A stretch of 33,295 nt of DNA from Clostridium sp. DSM 8431 (GCF_900116755.1 NZ_FPBY01000016.1:1-33295), one strand, 5' to 3'. Shown: positions 1 through 7,529, counted from the first letter of the stretch. Made by a program: numbers and translations. Notes: generated by a model not told the origin, from the sequence alone.

Positions 1-270
1 GCTATTGAGCAATTTTTTAAAGACTGTAAAACTTACTTAGGCCTTGATGGATATCAAGTAAGAAGTGAAAAAAGTATTAATAGATATCTAACAATAATGT
101 TAATAAACTATACTTATTGCAAAATGTATTCTAATAATTCTTATCACTTCAATACTGGATATAAATCTGCTAAGAAGGATCTACAAAAATCTAAAGCAAT
201 ATTTATCTATGAAGCTGCCGCAAGCGGTACGCCGATAGAAGAAATTTTTGAGTCATTAAAAATAGCTTAG
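1..270 (+). CDS. DDE transposase, C-terminal part (cut by window edge)
   Basis: The reading frame is open from base 1 to a TAG at 268-270 (89 residues), so the start lies outside the window. The visible part begins IEQFFKDCKTYLGLDGYQVR, followed by SEKSINRYLT. This resembles the region around the catalytic glutamate of IS4/IS701-like DDE transposases (pattern xIExFFKxxKxxLGLxxYQxRS). The likely catalytic Glu is residue 3 of the fragment. The sequence then runs on as an ordinary hydrophilic tail. Whether the rest of the gene is intact cannot be judged. No terminal inverted repeat could be recognised in the following bases. Family assignment is by motif only. Confidence 0.7.
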   Translation, partial: AIEQFFKDCKTYLGLDGYQVRSEKSINRYLTIMLINYTYCKMYSNNSYHFNTGYKSAKKDLQKSKAIFIYEAAASGTPIEEIFESLKIA

Positions 271-384
271 GATTCTGTTTGGTCACTTGACTGTAAAATT
301 TTTAAAGTAAAAATGCACTATCATAGTAAAATTATGGTATTATGTAAATATTAAGTAACATAATAATTTGTAGCGAGGTAAAAG

Positions 385-474
385 ATGATTATTTTTGTAG
401 GTATATATATATTGCTTGTTACATTAATATTAATGTTTTTTTATGGAGCTAATAAAAAACACAAAGAAAGATGA
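385..474 (+). CDS. Putative 29-residue single-span membrane protein
   Basis: ATG at 385 opens 29 codons ending in TGA at 472-474. The product starts MIIFVGIYILLVTLILMFFY and ends GANKKHKER: one hydrophobic segment followed by a short basic tail, the layout of a small N-out/C-in membrane peptide. A purine-rich GCGAGGT lies 8 bases upstream as a possible ribosome site. An extended -10 element (TGGTATTAT, 335-343) precedes it, and a strong terminator follows at 482-526, so the ORF forms a self-contained transcription unit. No family is recognised. It could be a chance ORF, but the terminator directly after the stop argues for a real gene. Confidence 0.45.
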   Translation: MIIFVGIYILLVTLILMFFYGANKKHKER

Positions 475-481
475 AGGTAAG

Positions 482-526
482 GCTGTTTAAATAATTGTAT
501 AAATTATTTAGATAGCTTTATTTTTG
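482..526 (+). terminator. Rho-independent terminator after the small membrane ORF
   Basis: A 15-bp stem (482-496 with 502-516, two G-U pairs) closes a 5-base loop and is followed by a T-rich tract TTTATTTTTG. It sits 8 bases after the stop of the 29-residue ORF. Confidence 0.7.
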
Positions 527-589
527 TTTGAATTTTCTTTTAAAGCAATAAAAGAATTTATTGAAATGAAAAATCATATAAAATAGACA

Positions 590-668
590 AAATAAAAAGG
601 AGCCTGGTATCCGGCGAAAGACTGACCAGGCTCCTATAAAAATAAGCACTAATTGACTCACTGTGCTT
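590..668 (-). ncRNA. Candidate small RNA, about 75-80 nt, two hairpins
   Basis: On the minus strand a good promoter (-35 TTGTCA, 17-base spacer, -10 TATCAT with extended TG) predicts a start near 667. The transcript would begin with hairpin 1, AAGCAC (668-663) pairing with GTGCTT (649-644) across a 13-base loop. After an A/U linker it forms hairpin 2, AGGAGCCTGGT pairing with ACCAGGCTCCT (634-599 plus flanking A-U pair), with a 16-base loop CAGTCTTTCGCCGGAT. Hairpin 2 runs straight into TTTTTATTTT, a classical intrinsic terminator. No ORF fits inside. The GC-rich stem stands out from the AT-rich surroundings. I do not recognise the RNA family. Promoter, structure and terminator are seen; expression and role are inference. 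Confidence 0.65.
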
Positions 669-672
669 AAGT

Positions 673-701
673 ATGATAACACATATTTTATTAGATGACA
701 A
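673..701 (-). promoter_or_regulatory. Promoter of the minus-strand small RNA
   Basis: -35 TTGTCA at 701-696, 17-base spacer, -10 TATCAT at 678-673, preceded by TGT (extended -10). The hairpin of the candidate RNA starts 5 to 6 bases further on. Confidence 0.65.
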
Positions 702-784
702 GCATTTTATATGAATTAGCTTTAATTTTTTTTGTGATATAAAACTAGGAAAAGTGTAAAAAAATGGAGTTTAATATTTAAAAA

Positions 785-793
785 TGGTATAAT
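785..793 (+). promoter_or_regulatory. Extended -10 promoter of the chemoreceptor-like gene
   Basis: TGGTATAAT at 785-793 is a perfect extended -10. The -35 region (765-770, TGGAGT) is poor. The predicted start is near 800, giving a leader of about 35 bases before the ATG at 834. Confidence 0.55.
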
Positions 794-833
794 ACTATTA
801 ATAAGAAATAATATGGTATGCAGGGGGTATAAT

Positions 834-1805
834 ATGTTCAATTTATTTAAAAAAGAAAAAAGTACAGAAGAAGAAGAAAAGGTTATAGAAATTGTTTCAG
901 CAAATAGAGAAAGAGATGCAGATGATAAAAAAATTAATAGTGTTTTTGACTTAGCTTGCAATATAGATGAAAAAGTAAAATATTTATTACAAAATGAAGA
1001 GGATATATTATTAAAGGTTAAAGAATTAGAGAGGGTAGGAGGCGTAAGTCAAGATAGAATAAAAGAGACTGCTGATGAATTAAAATCTTTAACACAAAAA
1101 GATTTTGATATGAGCTCTTCTATTTCTGAGTTACTTGATGGCTTTAAAAAATCAGGTAATATTGTTAATACAGCTAATGAGGGTATAGTAATGGTTCAAA
1201 GTAAGATGGAAGCATTAAGTTATTTCTTTCACGATATTGTTAAATCTTTTGGGGATTTACAAACTGAATATAAAAATATAAGTAAAATTGCAAATTTAAT
1301 AAGTGAGATAGCAACTGAGACAAATATGCTTTCATTAAATGCAGCTATAGAAGCAGCAAGAGCAGGAGATGCTGGAACAGGTTTTGCAGTTGTTGCAAAT
1401 GAAATAAAAAATCTTTCAGATAATACAGAATTAAAGGTTAAAGATATAATAGCATCAAGTGAAAATATGAGTGAAATAATAAAGGAATTAATAAAAAAAT
1501 CCTCTGAAGGCTCTGAGCTTATAAATGAAGCAGTAAATAGAATAAGTGTGTCAGAAGATGTTGTTAAAGAAATTGTAGATTCTCAAAGTGCAGTTAAAAA
1601 TATAAGTAATTCTCTAATTACAGGAGAAAGTGATAAAAATGCAAAGGTGAGAAAAGTAATTGATAATCTTTATAATATGGCAAAGGAGCCTTTAAAGAGT
1701 GAAGATGATGATATAGAAGAATTAATTAATAGTATTACAGCAAGAAAAGAATACTATGAAAATATAGAGAAAAAATTAAAGGAAATAAAATCTTTAAAGA
1801 AGTAG
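834..1805 (+). CDS. Soluble methyl-accepting chemotaxis-like signalling protein
   Basis: A 323-residue protein with the conserved cytoplasmic tip of chemoreceptors at about residues 155-195 ([20 protein letters not shown] then [17 protein letters not shown]), the part that binds CheA and CheW. The rest is charged, heptad-like helix on both sides of the tip, as expected for the antiparallel coiled-coil hairpin. There is no transmembrane segment and no recognisable ligand-binding domain, so it would act in the cytosol. The ATG at 834 is preferred over the in-frame ATG at 813 because GGGGG (823-827) lies 6 bases upstream of it. The gene is followed by a radical SAM gene on the same strand without a clear terminator between, so the two may be cotranscribed. 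Which stimulus it senses cannot be told from the sequence. Confidence 0.85.
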   Translation: MFNLFKKEKSTEEEEKVIEIVSANRERDADDKKINSVFDLACNIDEKVKYLLQNEEDILLKVKELERVGGVSQDRIKETADELKSLTQKDFDMSSSISELLDGFKKSGNIVNTANEGIVMVQSKMEALSYFFHDIVKSFGDLQTEYKNISKIANLISEIATETNMLSLNAAIEAARAGDAGTGFAVVANEIKNLSDNTELKVKDIIASSENMSEIIKELIKKSSEGSELINEAVNRISVSEDVVKEIVDSQSAVKNISNSLITGESDKNAKVRKVIDNLYNMAKEPLKSEDDDIEELINSITARKEYYENIEKKLKEIKSLKK

Positions 1806-1883
1806 TAAAAATTTAAGTGTGCAGTTATAATAAGTTAAGTAATTATAAAATTACTAAAGATAAAGGTGAGGGTAATTAAGCGT

Positions 1884-2759
1884 ATGAAAAAATTTAAAAA
1901 AGTTTATATAGAAATTACAAATGTATGCAACTTAAGCTGTAGTTTTTGTCCTAAAACAGGAAGAATAAAAAACTTTTTAACAGTAGATAAATTTAAGAAA
2001 GTATTAGAAGAAGTTAAGCCTTATACAAAGTATATATATCTTCATCTTATGGGTGAACCTTTATTAAACAAAGATTTAGAGGAATTTTTACAAATTGCTT
2101 ATGAAGAAGGTTTTAAGGTTAATATAACTACTAATGGAACCTTAATTAATAAGCATAAGGATGTATTATTAAAGGCAAAATCCTTAAGACAAATTAATAT
2201 TTCTTTACATAGTTTTGAAGCAAATGATAATAATATACAATTTAATGAATATTTTAATAGTGTATTATCCTTTGTAAAGGAAGCTAGTGAAAATACTGAT
2301 ATAATATGTGCCATGAGATTATGGAATATGGATAGTGAAACTTTAAAAGGTGACAATAAATTAAATGAAGATATTATAAGTTCAGTATCTAACATATTAG
2401 ATTATGAGGGAGATTTATTTGAAACTATTTCAAGAGATAATAAGGTTAAAATAAAAGACAGGGTATATTTAAATGGAGCAGAAAAATTTCAGTGGCCTGC
2501 TATGGATATTGAGCCTTTTGGAGATAAAGGCTTCTGCCAAGGACTAAGAGATCACTTTGGTATATTAGTAGATGGAACTGTTGTGCCTTGTTGCTTAGAT
2601 GGAGAAGGTAATATACCTCTTGGGAATATATATGAAACTTCCTTAAAAGAGATATTAGAGGGAGAGAGAGCTAAGGCAATTTATGATGGCTTCTCATGTC
2701 GCAGAAGGGTAGAGGAGCTTTGCAAAAGATGTGGGTATAGTGAGAGATTTTCTAATTAA
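1884..2759 (+). CDS. Radical SAM protein with SPASM-like C-terminal cysteines
   Basis: The N-terminus has the radical SAM cluster motif CxxxCxxC (Cys15, 19, 22 in CNLSCSFC), then MGEPLLN and NITTNGTL strands typical of the partial TIM barrel. The C-terminal part carries extra cysteines (FCQG, VVPCCLDG, SCRRR, LCKRCGY) in the layout of SPASM/twitch domains that bind auxiliary iron-sulfur clusters. The phrase LVDGTVVPCCLD is typical of this group. The substrate is unknown, and no peptide precursor gene is visible nearby. ATG 1884 (291 residues) is chosen. An upstream in-frame GTG at 1866 would itself overlap the ribosome site AGGTGAGG. The gene ends just before a strong terminator. Confidence 0.8.
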   Translation: MKKFKKVYIEITNVCNLSCSFCPKTGRIKNFLTVDKFKKVLEEVKPYTKYIYLHLMGEPLLNKDLEEFLQIAYEEGFKVNITTNGTLINKHKDVLLKAKSLRQINISLHSFEANDNNIQFNEYFNSVLSFVKEASENTDIICAMRLWNMDSETLKGDNKLNEDIISSVSNILDYEGDLFETISRDNKVKIKDRVYLNGAEKFQWPAMDIEPFGDKGFCQGLRDHFGILVDGTVVPCCLDGEGNIPLGNIYETSLKEILEGERAKAIYDGFSCRRRVEELCKRCGYSERFSN

Positions 2760-2787
2760 TAAAATTAAGGCTTAATAATATAAGAAG

Positions 2788-2834
2788 AGGTATGGATCTA
2801 AGTATTTTAAAATTATTTAGATCCATACCTTTTT
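2788..2834 (+). terminator. Terminator between convergent genes
   Basis: A 14-bp perfect stem (AGGTATGGATCTAA at 2788-2801 with 2817-2830) is followed by TTTT. It lies between the radical SAM gene and the minus-strand DUF89 gene, so it may serve both, although the T-tract is better on the plus strand. Confidence 0.75.
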
Positions 2835-2837
2835 AAG

Positions 2838-3716
2838 TTAAAGATTCTTCTCGTTAATAAACACCCCAGAAAACTTTGCTAGATTAAATCTTTTAACAAA
2901 ATAATCACATTTACATAAAAGCATATAATAAATATTTAAATTACATCCATGTAAAGTTTCAAAGTTGCCTTGTCCCTTTGAAATAATCATATCAGCTTTA
3001 TCTATTATTTCTTTTGCTTCAGTAGATATATCATCTAAATCAGTACCAGGAATATCTGAGCCATTTCCATATACTTCAGCACAGTTATCTAAACCTACAT
3101 CTAAAGCATCTTCCATTACAGCATCATTTAAAATAGGAATTCCTCTTACTAAAACTTTAATTTTTATTTTTGGATAAGTTTCTTTAATAGTTTTTATTAA
3201 TAGTTTATCCAAAACAATTTCACCACAATTATCTGTAATATAAACAAGATTTTCTGATTTCATTAAATCCTTTTTGAAGTCAGAATATATATTCATATCA
3301 ATAGTTTCAGAAGTAACTGAATCTAATAGTGAATTAAGTTTTTCATCATTAACATTTCCTAAAGCACCAAAATCTATATAATTACCAGCACGTGCAAACT
3401 TAATAGCTTCTAAAAGTCTATCCTCAGCAGTAATTACTTTTAAAAATATATCCTGTTCTTTTTCTAACATAAGCTTATTATATTTTTTCTTTAAGTCAGT
3501 AAAACTAAAGTTTTCATTAAAATAGTCATTATGTAAATCATTAATTTTTGATAAGATTCTAGGAGCATTTTCTGTGTCTTTAGCTTCAGAAATTATATTT
3601 GATACCTTAAAAAGATATTCTTTTTTAATTTCTTCATTTTCATAAGTTTTAAGATTATTTTTTTGTTTATTTAATAGACACTCTTTACACTCTGAGCTTA
3701 GTTTCAAATTAATCAT
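2838..3716 (-). CDS. DUF89 / damage-control phosphatase family protein
   Basis: A 292-residue protein with the layout of stand-alone prokaryotic DUF89 proteins: an N-terminal CxxC (SECKECLLNKQ), FARAGNYIDFGALGN in the middle, the DNCGE motif (YITDNCGEIVLDKLL) and KGQGNFETL near the C-terminus. These Asp/Asn-rich motifs bind the metal in this family, whose characterised members are metal-dependent phosphatases acting on damaged phosphometabolites. The natural substrate here is unknown. The ATG at 3716 directly abuts the AAAGG ribosome site. A TTG three codons later (3707) would have better spacing and may be the true start. It lies downstream of nadC on the same strand but has its own extended -10 element. 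Confidence 0.8.
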   Translation of the reverse strand: MINLKLSSECKECLLNKQKNNLKTYENEEIKKEYLFKVSNIISEAKDTENAPRILSKINDLHNDYFNENFSFTDLKKKYNKLMLEKEQDIFLKVITAEDRLLEAIKFARAGNYIDFGALGNVNDEKLNSLLDSVTSETIDMNIYSDFKKDLMKSENLVYITDNCGEIVLDKLLIKTIKETYPKIKIKVLVRGIPILNDAVMEDALDVGLDNCAEVYGNGSDIPGTDLDDISTEAKEIIDKADMIISKGQGNFETLHGCNLNIYYMLLCKCDYFVKRFNLAKFSGVFINEKNL

Positions 3717-3751
3717 CCTTTCTAAATAAGTATAAGTAAAATTATTAATAG

Positions 3752-3757
3752 ATTATA
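3752..3757 (-). promoter_or_regulatory. Extended -10 element before the DUF89 gene
   Basis: TGATATAAT reads on the minus strand, with the TATAAT hexamer at 3757-3752. No good -35 is seen, since that position falls inside the nadC terminator stem. Confidence 0.4.
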
Positions 3758-3761
3758 TCAT

Positions 3762-3801
3762 AACAAATAAAACTGCCTTAAAAAAGACAGTTTTATTTGT
3801 T
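3762..3801 (-). terminator. Terminator of the nadABC operon
   Basis: A 14-bp perfect stem (3762-3775 with 3788-3801) lies just after the nadC stop. The distal arm on the minus strand is itself T-rich (CAGTTTTATTTGTT) but no long T-tract follows, so termination may be partial and let some transcript reach the DUF89 gene. Confidence 0.6.
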
Positions 3802-3809
3802 AAAATTTA

Positions 3810-4658
3810 TTAAATATTAACTAAATTCTTTAATGATATATCTAAAACATCGAAGGAGTGGGTTAAAGCTCCACATGAGATATAATCAGCTCCAGCTTCT
3901 CCATAAGAACGGATAGTATCAAGAGTTATGTTTCCAGAACATTCTACAATAGCTCTTCCGTTAATTAATTCTACCATTTCCTTTGCCTTTTCAGGAGTCA
4001 TATTATCAAGCATTATTATATCTGCTTTTGCCTCTAATGCTTCTATAACTTGCTCTTTAGTTTCTGTTTCAACTTCTACCTTAGTAGTAAAAGAAGAATA
4101 TCTCTTAGCTAAAGATACAGCTTCTTTAATTCCTCCTGCAGCTGCAATGTGGTTATCTTTAATAAGAATAGAATCAGAAAGAGATAAACGATGATTACAT
4201 CCTCCACCACAAAGAACAGAATATTTATCTAAATGTCTGTATAGGGGAGTAGTCTTTCTAGTATCAACTACCTTAGATTTAAGACCTTCTAAACATTCAG
4301 CATATTTAGAAGTAATTGTAGCTACACCACTCATTCTTTGCATAAGGTTAAGAGCAATTCTTTCTCCCATTAATATATTTCTTGTATTTCCTATAACTTC
4401 ACCAATAACAGTTCCTTTTGATACTTTATCACCATCATTTACGTTAAATTCACAGGATACATTTCCTACGATTTCAAAAACTCTTTTAAATACAGGAACA
4501 CCACATATAACACCATCTTCTTTTGCAATAACAGAAGCTTTAGAATTACTTTTTTCTGATATTGTAGCATTAGTTGTTATATCTCCAAAAGGCATGTCCT
4601 CTGTAAGAGCTCTTTGTATTAAATCATCAACAATTAAGTAGTTTAACATAGTTTTCAT
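3810..4658 (-). CDS. nadC: Nicotinate-nucleotide pyrophosphorylase (carboxylating)
   Basis: Quinolinate phosphoribosyltransferase converts quinolinate and PRPP to nicotinate mononucleotide, CO2 and PPi, the last step of the de novo branch to NAD. The 282-residue length is normal. Family signatures are present: EDMPFGDITT near the N-terminus, TRKTTPLYRHLDKYSVLCGG with the quinolinate-binding Arg/Lys cluster, HRLSLSDSILIKDNHI, VEVETETKEQ, and the phosphate-binding end ECSGNITLDTIRSYGEAGAD. Its start overlaps the end of nadB by 32 bases, showing translational coupling in one operon. A second in-frame ATG at 4649 is possible because the first ATG is only 3 bases from the AAAGGG site. Confidence 0.95.
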   Translation of the reverse strand: MKTMLNYLIVDDLIQRALTEDMPFGDITTNATISEKSNSKASVIAKEDGVICGVPVFKRVFEIVGNVSCEFNVNDGDKVSKGTVIGEVIGNTRNILMGERIALNLMQRMSGVATITSKYAECLEGLKSKVVDTRKTTPLYRHLDKYSVLCGGGCNHRLSLSDSILIKDNHIAAAGGIKEAVSLAKRYSSFTTKVEVETETKEQVIEALEAKADIIMLDNMTPEKAKEMVELINGRAIVECSGNITLDTIRSYGEAGADYISCGALTHSFDVLDISLKNLVNI

Positions 4659-5889
4659 CTACCCTTTCTTTAAGGAAATCTATTAATTCATCTTTTGAAG
4701 GATAAGATGTAATGTCATTATAAAGCTCATTATTAATTTTTTGAGCACATCTATATCCAAATACAACTCCTTCTAAAAGAGAGTTACTTGCAAGTCTGTT
4801 GCTTCCATGGACACCAGTACAGGCTGTTTCTCCTAGAGCATAAAGACTTTTTAAGTTTGTTTCACCAAAGGTATTAACTTTAATTCCTCCCATAGCATAG
4901 TGATGAGCAGGAGAAATAGGAAGCATATCCTTTTCCATTTTATATCCTCTCTTTAAACATTCATCATAAAGGAAAGGGAATCTTTTTATTAAAAATTCCT
5001 TACCTAAATGAGTAAGATCAAGATAAACATATGGAACGCTTGGATTTTTAGCCATTTCTTTTAATATTGCTCTTGATACAACATCACGAGGTTTTAATGA
5101 ATCAACGAATTCTTCACCTTTAAGGTTTCTAATTATTCCGCCTTCGCCTCTTAAAGATTCAGAAAGAAGAAGTCTTTTTCCATTAGATTTTTCTTCGTAT
5201 AAAACAGTTGGATGAAGTTGAAGATAATTAATGTCTTTAATTGCAATATTATTTTTTAAAGCAATAGAGATTCCGTCTCCAGTAAGGCATGGGAAGTTAG
5301 TAGTTGAACTAAATAAACCTCCAAGACCACCAGTTGCAAGAATAACAGCTTTAGAATGTATTTGGAATGTTTTATTGTCTAAGGTACATAGCCCACCTAA
5401 ACATTCATTATCATTTTTTATTATGTCTATAAGTTTGCAATTTTCAATAACCTTAATATTATTTCTTTTTGCAAGTTCTGCATAAAGACTTTCCATTATA
5501 AATCTTCCAGTTTCATCTTTTATATGAGCAATTCTAAAGGTGCTGTGACCACCTTCTCTTGTATAACTTAAAGTACCATCTTCATTTCTATCAAATTTAA
5601 CATTAAGTTTTACAAGTCTTTTTATGTTTTCACGAGACTCTTTTACTAAAACTTCAACAGCTTTTTCATCATTTTTAAAGTTGCCAGCTTTTAAAGTATC
5701 TTCAATATAAGAGTTAACATCATCATCATTAAGTAAGGTAGAAATACCACCTTGAGCTAAAAATGAATTGCAGTCTTTAAGGCCTTCTTTAGTAACAATT
5801 ATTACGTTTAAATTTTTATCTAAATTTAAAGCAGTATAGACTCCAGCAATTCCACTTCCGGCAATTAATACATCACAGGTTTTATTCAT
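4627..5889 (-). CDS. nadB: L-aspartate oxidase, short form
   Basis: This FAD enzyme oxidises L-aspartate to iminoaspartate, which NadA uses. The Rossmann dinucleotide motif GSGIAG lies near residue 10, FLAQGGIST follows, and substrate and flavin motifs are present: HSTFRIAHIKDETGR, SLRGEGGIIRN, PRDVVSRAI, AHHYAMGGIKV and ETACTGVHGSNRLASNSLLE. The chain ends at 420 residues, about 30 residues after the last FAD motif. The C-terminal helical domain present in the roughly 540-residue E. coli enzyme is therefore absent. The stop is clean and overlaps nadC, so this looks like a natural short form and not a frameshift. The gene begins 3 bases after nadA. Confidence 0.95.
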   Translation of the reverse strand: MNKTCDVLIAGSGIAGVYTALNLDKNLNVIIVTKEGLKDCNSFLAQGGISTLLNDDDVNSYIEDTLKAGNFKNDEKAVEVLVKESRENIKRLVKLNVKFDRNEDGTLSYTREGGHSTFRIAHIKDETGRFIMESLYAELAKRNNIKVIENCKLIDIIKNDNECLGGLCTLDNKTFQIHSKAVILATGGLGGLFSSTTNFPCLTGDGISIALKNNIAIKDINYLQLHPTVLYEEKSNGKRLLLSESLRGEGGIIRNLKGEEFVDSLKPRDVVSRAILKEMAKNPSVPYVYLDLTHLGKEFLIKRFPFLYDECLKRGYKMEKDMLPISPAHHYAMGGIKVNTFGETNLKSLYALGETACTGVHGSNRLASNSLLEGVVFGYRCAQKINNELYNDITSYPSKDELIDFLKERVDENYVKLLNC

Positions 5890-5892
5890 AAA

Positions 5893-6801
5893 TTAGTCAT
5901 CTCCTAATACATGCATATTCTGAAGTGCAGTGTAGGCTTTTTGTCTTGCATCTTCATCAATAATAATTTCATTAGATTCATTTAATAGACAATCATAAAG
6001 TTTTTGAAGATTTGTCATTTTCATATTAGGACATATCATTGGTGTTTTTAGAGTAATGAAGGTTTTATCAGGACTCTTTTGTTTCATCTGATGAATAACT
6101 CCTTCTTCAGTAACAACGATAAATCCATTAGAACTTGAAGAAGCAGAGTAGTTAATTATTTCAGAAGTACTTCCAATAAAATGAGCTAAGTCTCTTACTT
6201 CTTTTTTGCATTCAGGATGTATAAGAATTTCAAAATCAGGATATTTTTCTTTTAATTCTAAGATATCACTGCATTCAACTCTTTCGTGAGTGGGACAGAA
6301 ACCTTGATATAATATGAAGTTTTTTTCGGGAAAATGTTCAGCTATAAAACTTCCAAGATTTCTATCTGGAAGAAAAATAATATCTTTTTCTTTAATATTT
6401 TTCATTATTTTTAAAGCAGAGGATGATGTTACGCAGACATCAGACATGGCCTTAATATCAAGGTTTGTATTTATATAACTTATAACCTTAGCAGAAGGAT
6501 GTTTTTCTTTTAATTCTTGAAGCCTGTCCGTTAATGCCATATCAGCCATTGGACATCTAGATTCTTCTGCAGGTAAAAGTACTTTCTTTTCAGGTGATAA
6601 AATCTTAGCGCTTTCAGCCATAAAACGTACACCACAGAAAACTATAAGATTAGAATCAGATTCAACTGCCTTTTTAGATAAAAAGTATGAATCGCCTATA
6701 ATATCCGCAATATCTTGTATTTCAGCTGGCTGATATAAATGAGCCAAAATTAATGCATTTTTTTCTTTTTTTAGTTTTTTAATCTCTTTTACTAGATCCA
6801 A
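5893..6801 (-). CDS. nadA: Quinolinate synthase
   Basis: NadA condenses iminoaspartate with dihydroxyacetone phosphate to quinolinate, using a [4Fe-4S] cluster. The three cluster cysteines expected for the family are visible in RCPMADM, GFCPTHERV and MICPNMKM (about residues 83, 169 and 257). Other conserved pieces are LAHLYQ, DIIGDSYFLS, FCGVRFMAE and HPECKKEV. The length of about 302 residues fits. I place the start at the TTG at 6801, because AAGGGG lies 9 bases upstream. An in-frame TTG at 6810 directly abuts that site. It is the first gene of nadABC, and a palindromic operator overlaps its promoter start. Confidence 0.95.
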   Translation of the reverse strand: MDLVKEIKKLKKEKNALILAHLYQPAEIQDIADIIGDSYFLSKKAVESDSNLIVFCGVRFMAESAKILSPEKKVLLPAEESRCPMADMALTDRLQELKEKHPSAKVISYINTNLDIKAMSDVCVTSSSALKIMKNIKEKDIIFLPDRNLGSFIAEHFPEKNFILYQGFCPTHERVECSDILELKEKYPDFEILIHPECKKEVRDLAHFIGSTSEIINYSASSSSNGFIVVTEEGVIHQMKQKSPDKTFITLKTPMICPNMKMTNLQKLYDCLLNESNEIIIDEDARQKAYTALQNMHVLGDD

Positions 6802-6822
6802 TTTACACAACCCCTTATAGAA

Positions 6823-6848
6823 TATACAAGTGTATATACACTTGTATA
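6823..6848. promoter_or_regulatory. 26-bp perfect palindrome: candidate operator of nadABC
   Basis: A perfect inverted repeat with half-site TATACAAGTGTAT covers 6823-6848. It begins directly downstream of the nadA -10 element and spans the predicted transcription start, the classic place for a repressor. A second copy of the half-site (TATACATGTGT, 10 of 11 matching) lies at 6901-6911. In Firmicutes NAD synthesis genes are commonly controlled by NiaR (YrxA), which responds to niacin. Assigning this site to NiaR is inference from position and pathway. Confidence 0.65.
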
Positions 6849-6849
6849 A

Positions 6850-6878
6850 AGTTTAAGGCAAATATACATATTTGTCAA
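6850..6878 (-). promoter_or_regulatory. nadABC promoter
   Basis: -35 TTGACA (6878-6873, perfect consensus), 17-base spacer, -10 TAAACT (6855-6850). The predicted start near 6843 falls inside the palindrome. Confidence 0.7.
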
Positions 6879-6887
6879 TTTAAAACA

Positions 6888-6907
6888 ATGTATAAAAAAA
6901 TATACAT
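6888..6907. repeat. Inverted repeat between divergent nadA and bofC-like genes
   Basis: ATGTATA (6888-6894) and TATACAT (6901-6907) form a 7-bp inverted repeat around six A residues. It sits upstream of both divergent genes and shares the TATACA core with the operator palindrome. It may be a second, weaker binding site. Confidence 0.4.
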
Positions 6908-6940
6908 GTGTCCATAATTTAAACAGAGGAAGTGAAATTT

Positions 6941-7525
6941 ATGATAAATATTAAAAGAAAATTATTTGTTAGTGTAATTATATTAATTAGTTTGTTTACA
7001 GTTAGCTTTTTTCTATTTAGTACTTATTTAGATAATAAAAGAATAGAAATTGAAGAAGAAGATAAAGAGGCTCTTGCTATAAAGGAAGAAGAACCTTTAG
7101 ATAATAGTATATTAATAACATTATTTAAAGGAGATACTAAAGAATCTTCAAAGGCTTTAGGAGAGTTAAAAAAAGAATTTCAAATATCTGAAGATTTAAA
7201 TCAAAAAGAGTTAACTGAATTTTTATCAAGTAAAGGATATGCGTTAGATGGCGTTTATGATAAGGAACTCGTATATAAGAGAAGTACAGAAAATAGCATA
7301 GAACCTAATATTTATTATATAGGTGAAGCAGATGGATGCATTGCTATATATTCAAGTGACGAAGAAGGAAATCTAACTATTACAGATCCTACAAATGATA
7401 TTTTCAGAGAAGGTAAAAAATTTAAAGACCTTACAAAAAATGATCAAGAAATGATTAAGAACAATGAACTAAAGTGTAAATCAAAAGATGAAGCAGAAGA
7501 AAAAGTATCAGAATTAATATCTTAA
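6941..7525 (+). CDS. BofC-like membrane-anchored or secreted protein
   Basis: A 194-residue protein with an N-terminal basic stretch (INIKRKL) and one hydrophobic segment at about residues 8-26, acting as a signal or anchor, then an acidic extracellular part. The last 70 residues (NIYYIGEADGCIAIYSSDEE ... DLTKNDQEMIKNNELKCKSK) resemble the C-terminal domain of BofC, the forespore-secreted protein that controls SpoIVB and pro-sigma-K processing in Bacillus subtilis. The position just upstream of ruvA is the same as in Bacillus, which supports the call. Similarity is modest, so the function is inferred. ATG 6941 is preferred to the GTG at 6932, because AGAGGA ends at 6930 and would be too close to the GTG. 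Confidence 0.6.
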   Translation: MINIKRKLFVSVIILISLFTVSFFLFSTYLDNKRIEIEEEDKEALAIKEEEPLDNSILITLFKGDTKESSKALGELKKEFQISEDLNQKELTEFLSSKGYALDGVYDKELVYKRSTENSIEPNIYYIGEADGCIAIYSSDEEGNLTITDPTNDIFREGKKFKDLTKNDQEMIKNNELKCKSKDEAEEKVSELIS

Positions 7526-7529
7526 TTTA

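Noticed and set aside
599-634. Hairpin at 599-634 as a plus-strand terminator
   Set aside because: On the plus strand it is followed by TATAAAAA and not by a T-tract. The T-tract exists only on the minus strand, so it was assigned to the minus-strand RNA.
722-961. Minus-strand 79-codon hydrophobic ORF opposite the chemoreceptor-like gene
   Set aside because: It overlaps a well-supported gene on the other strand and its hydrophobicity is what an antisense frame of AT-rich charged helix would give.
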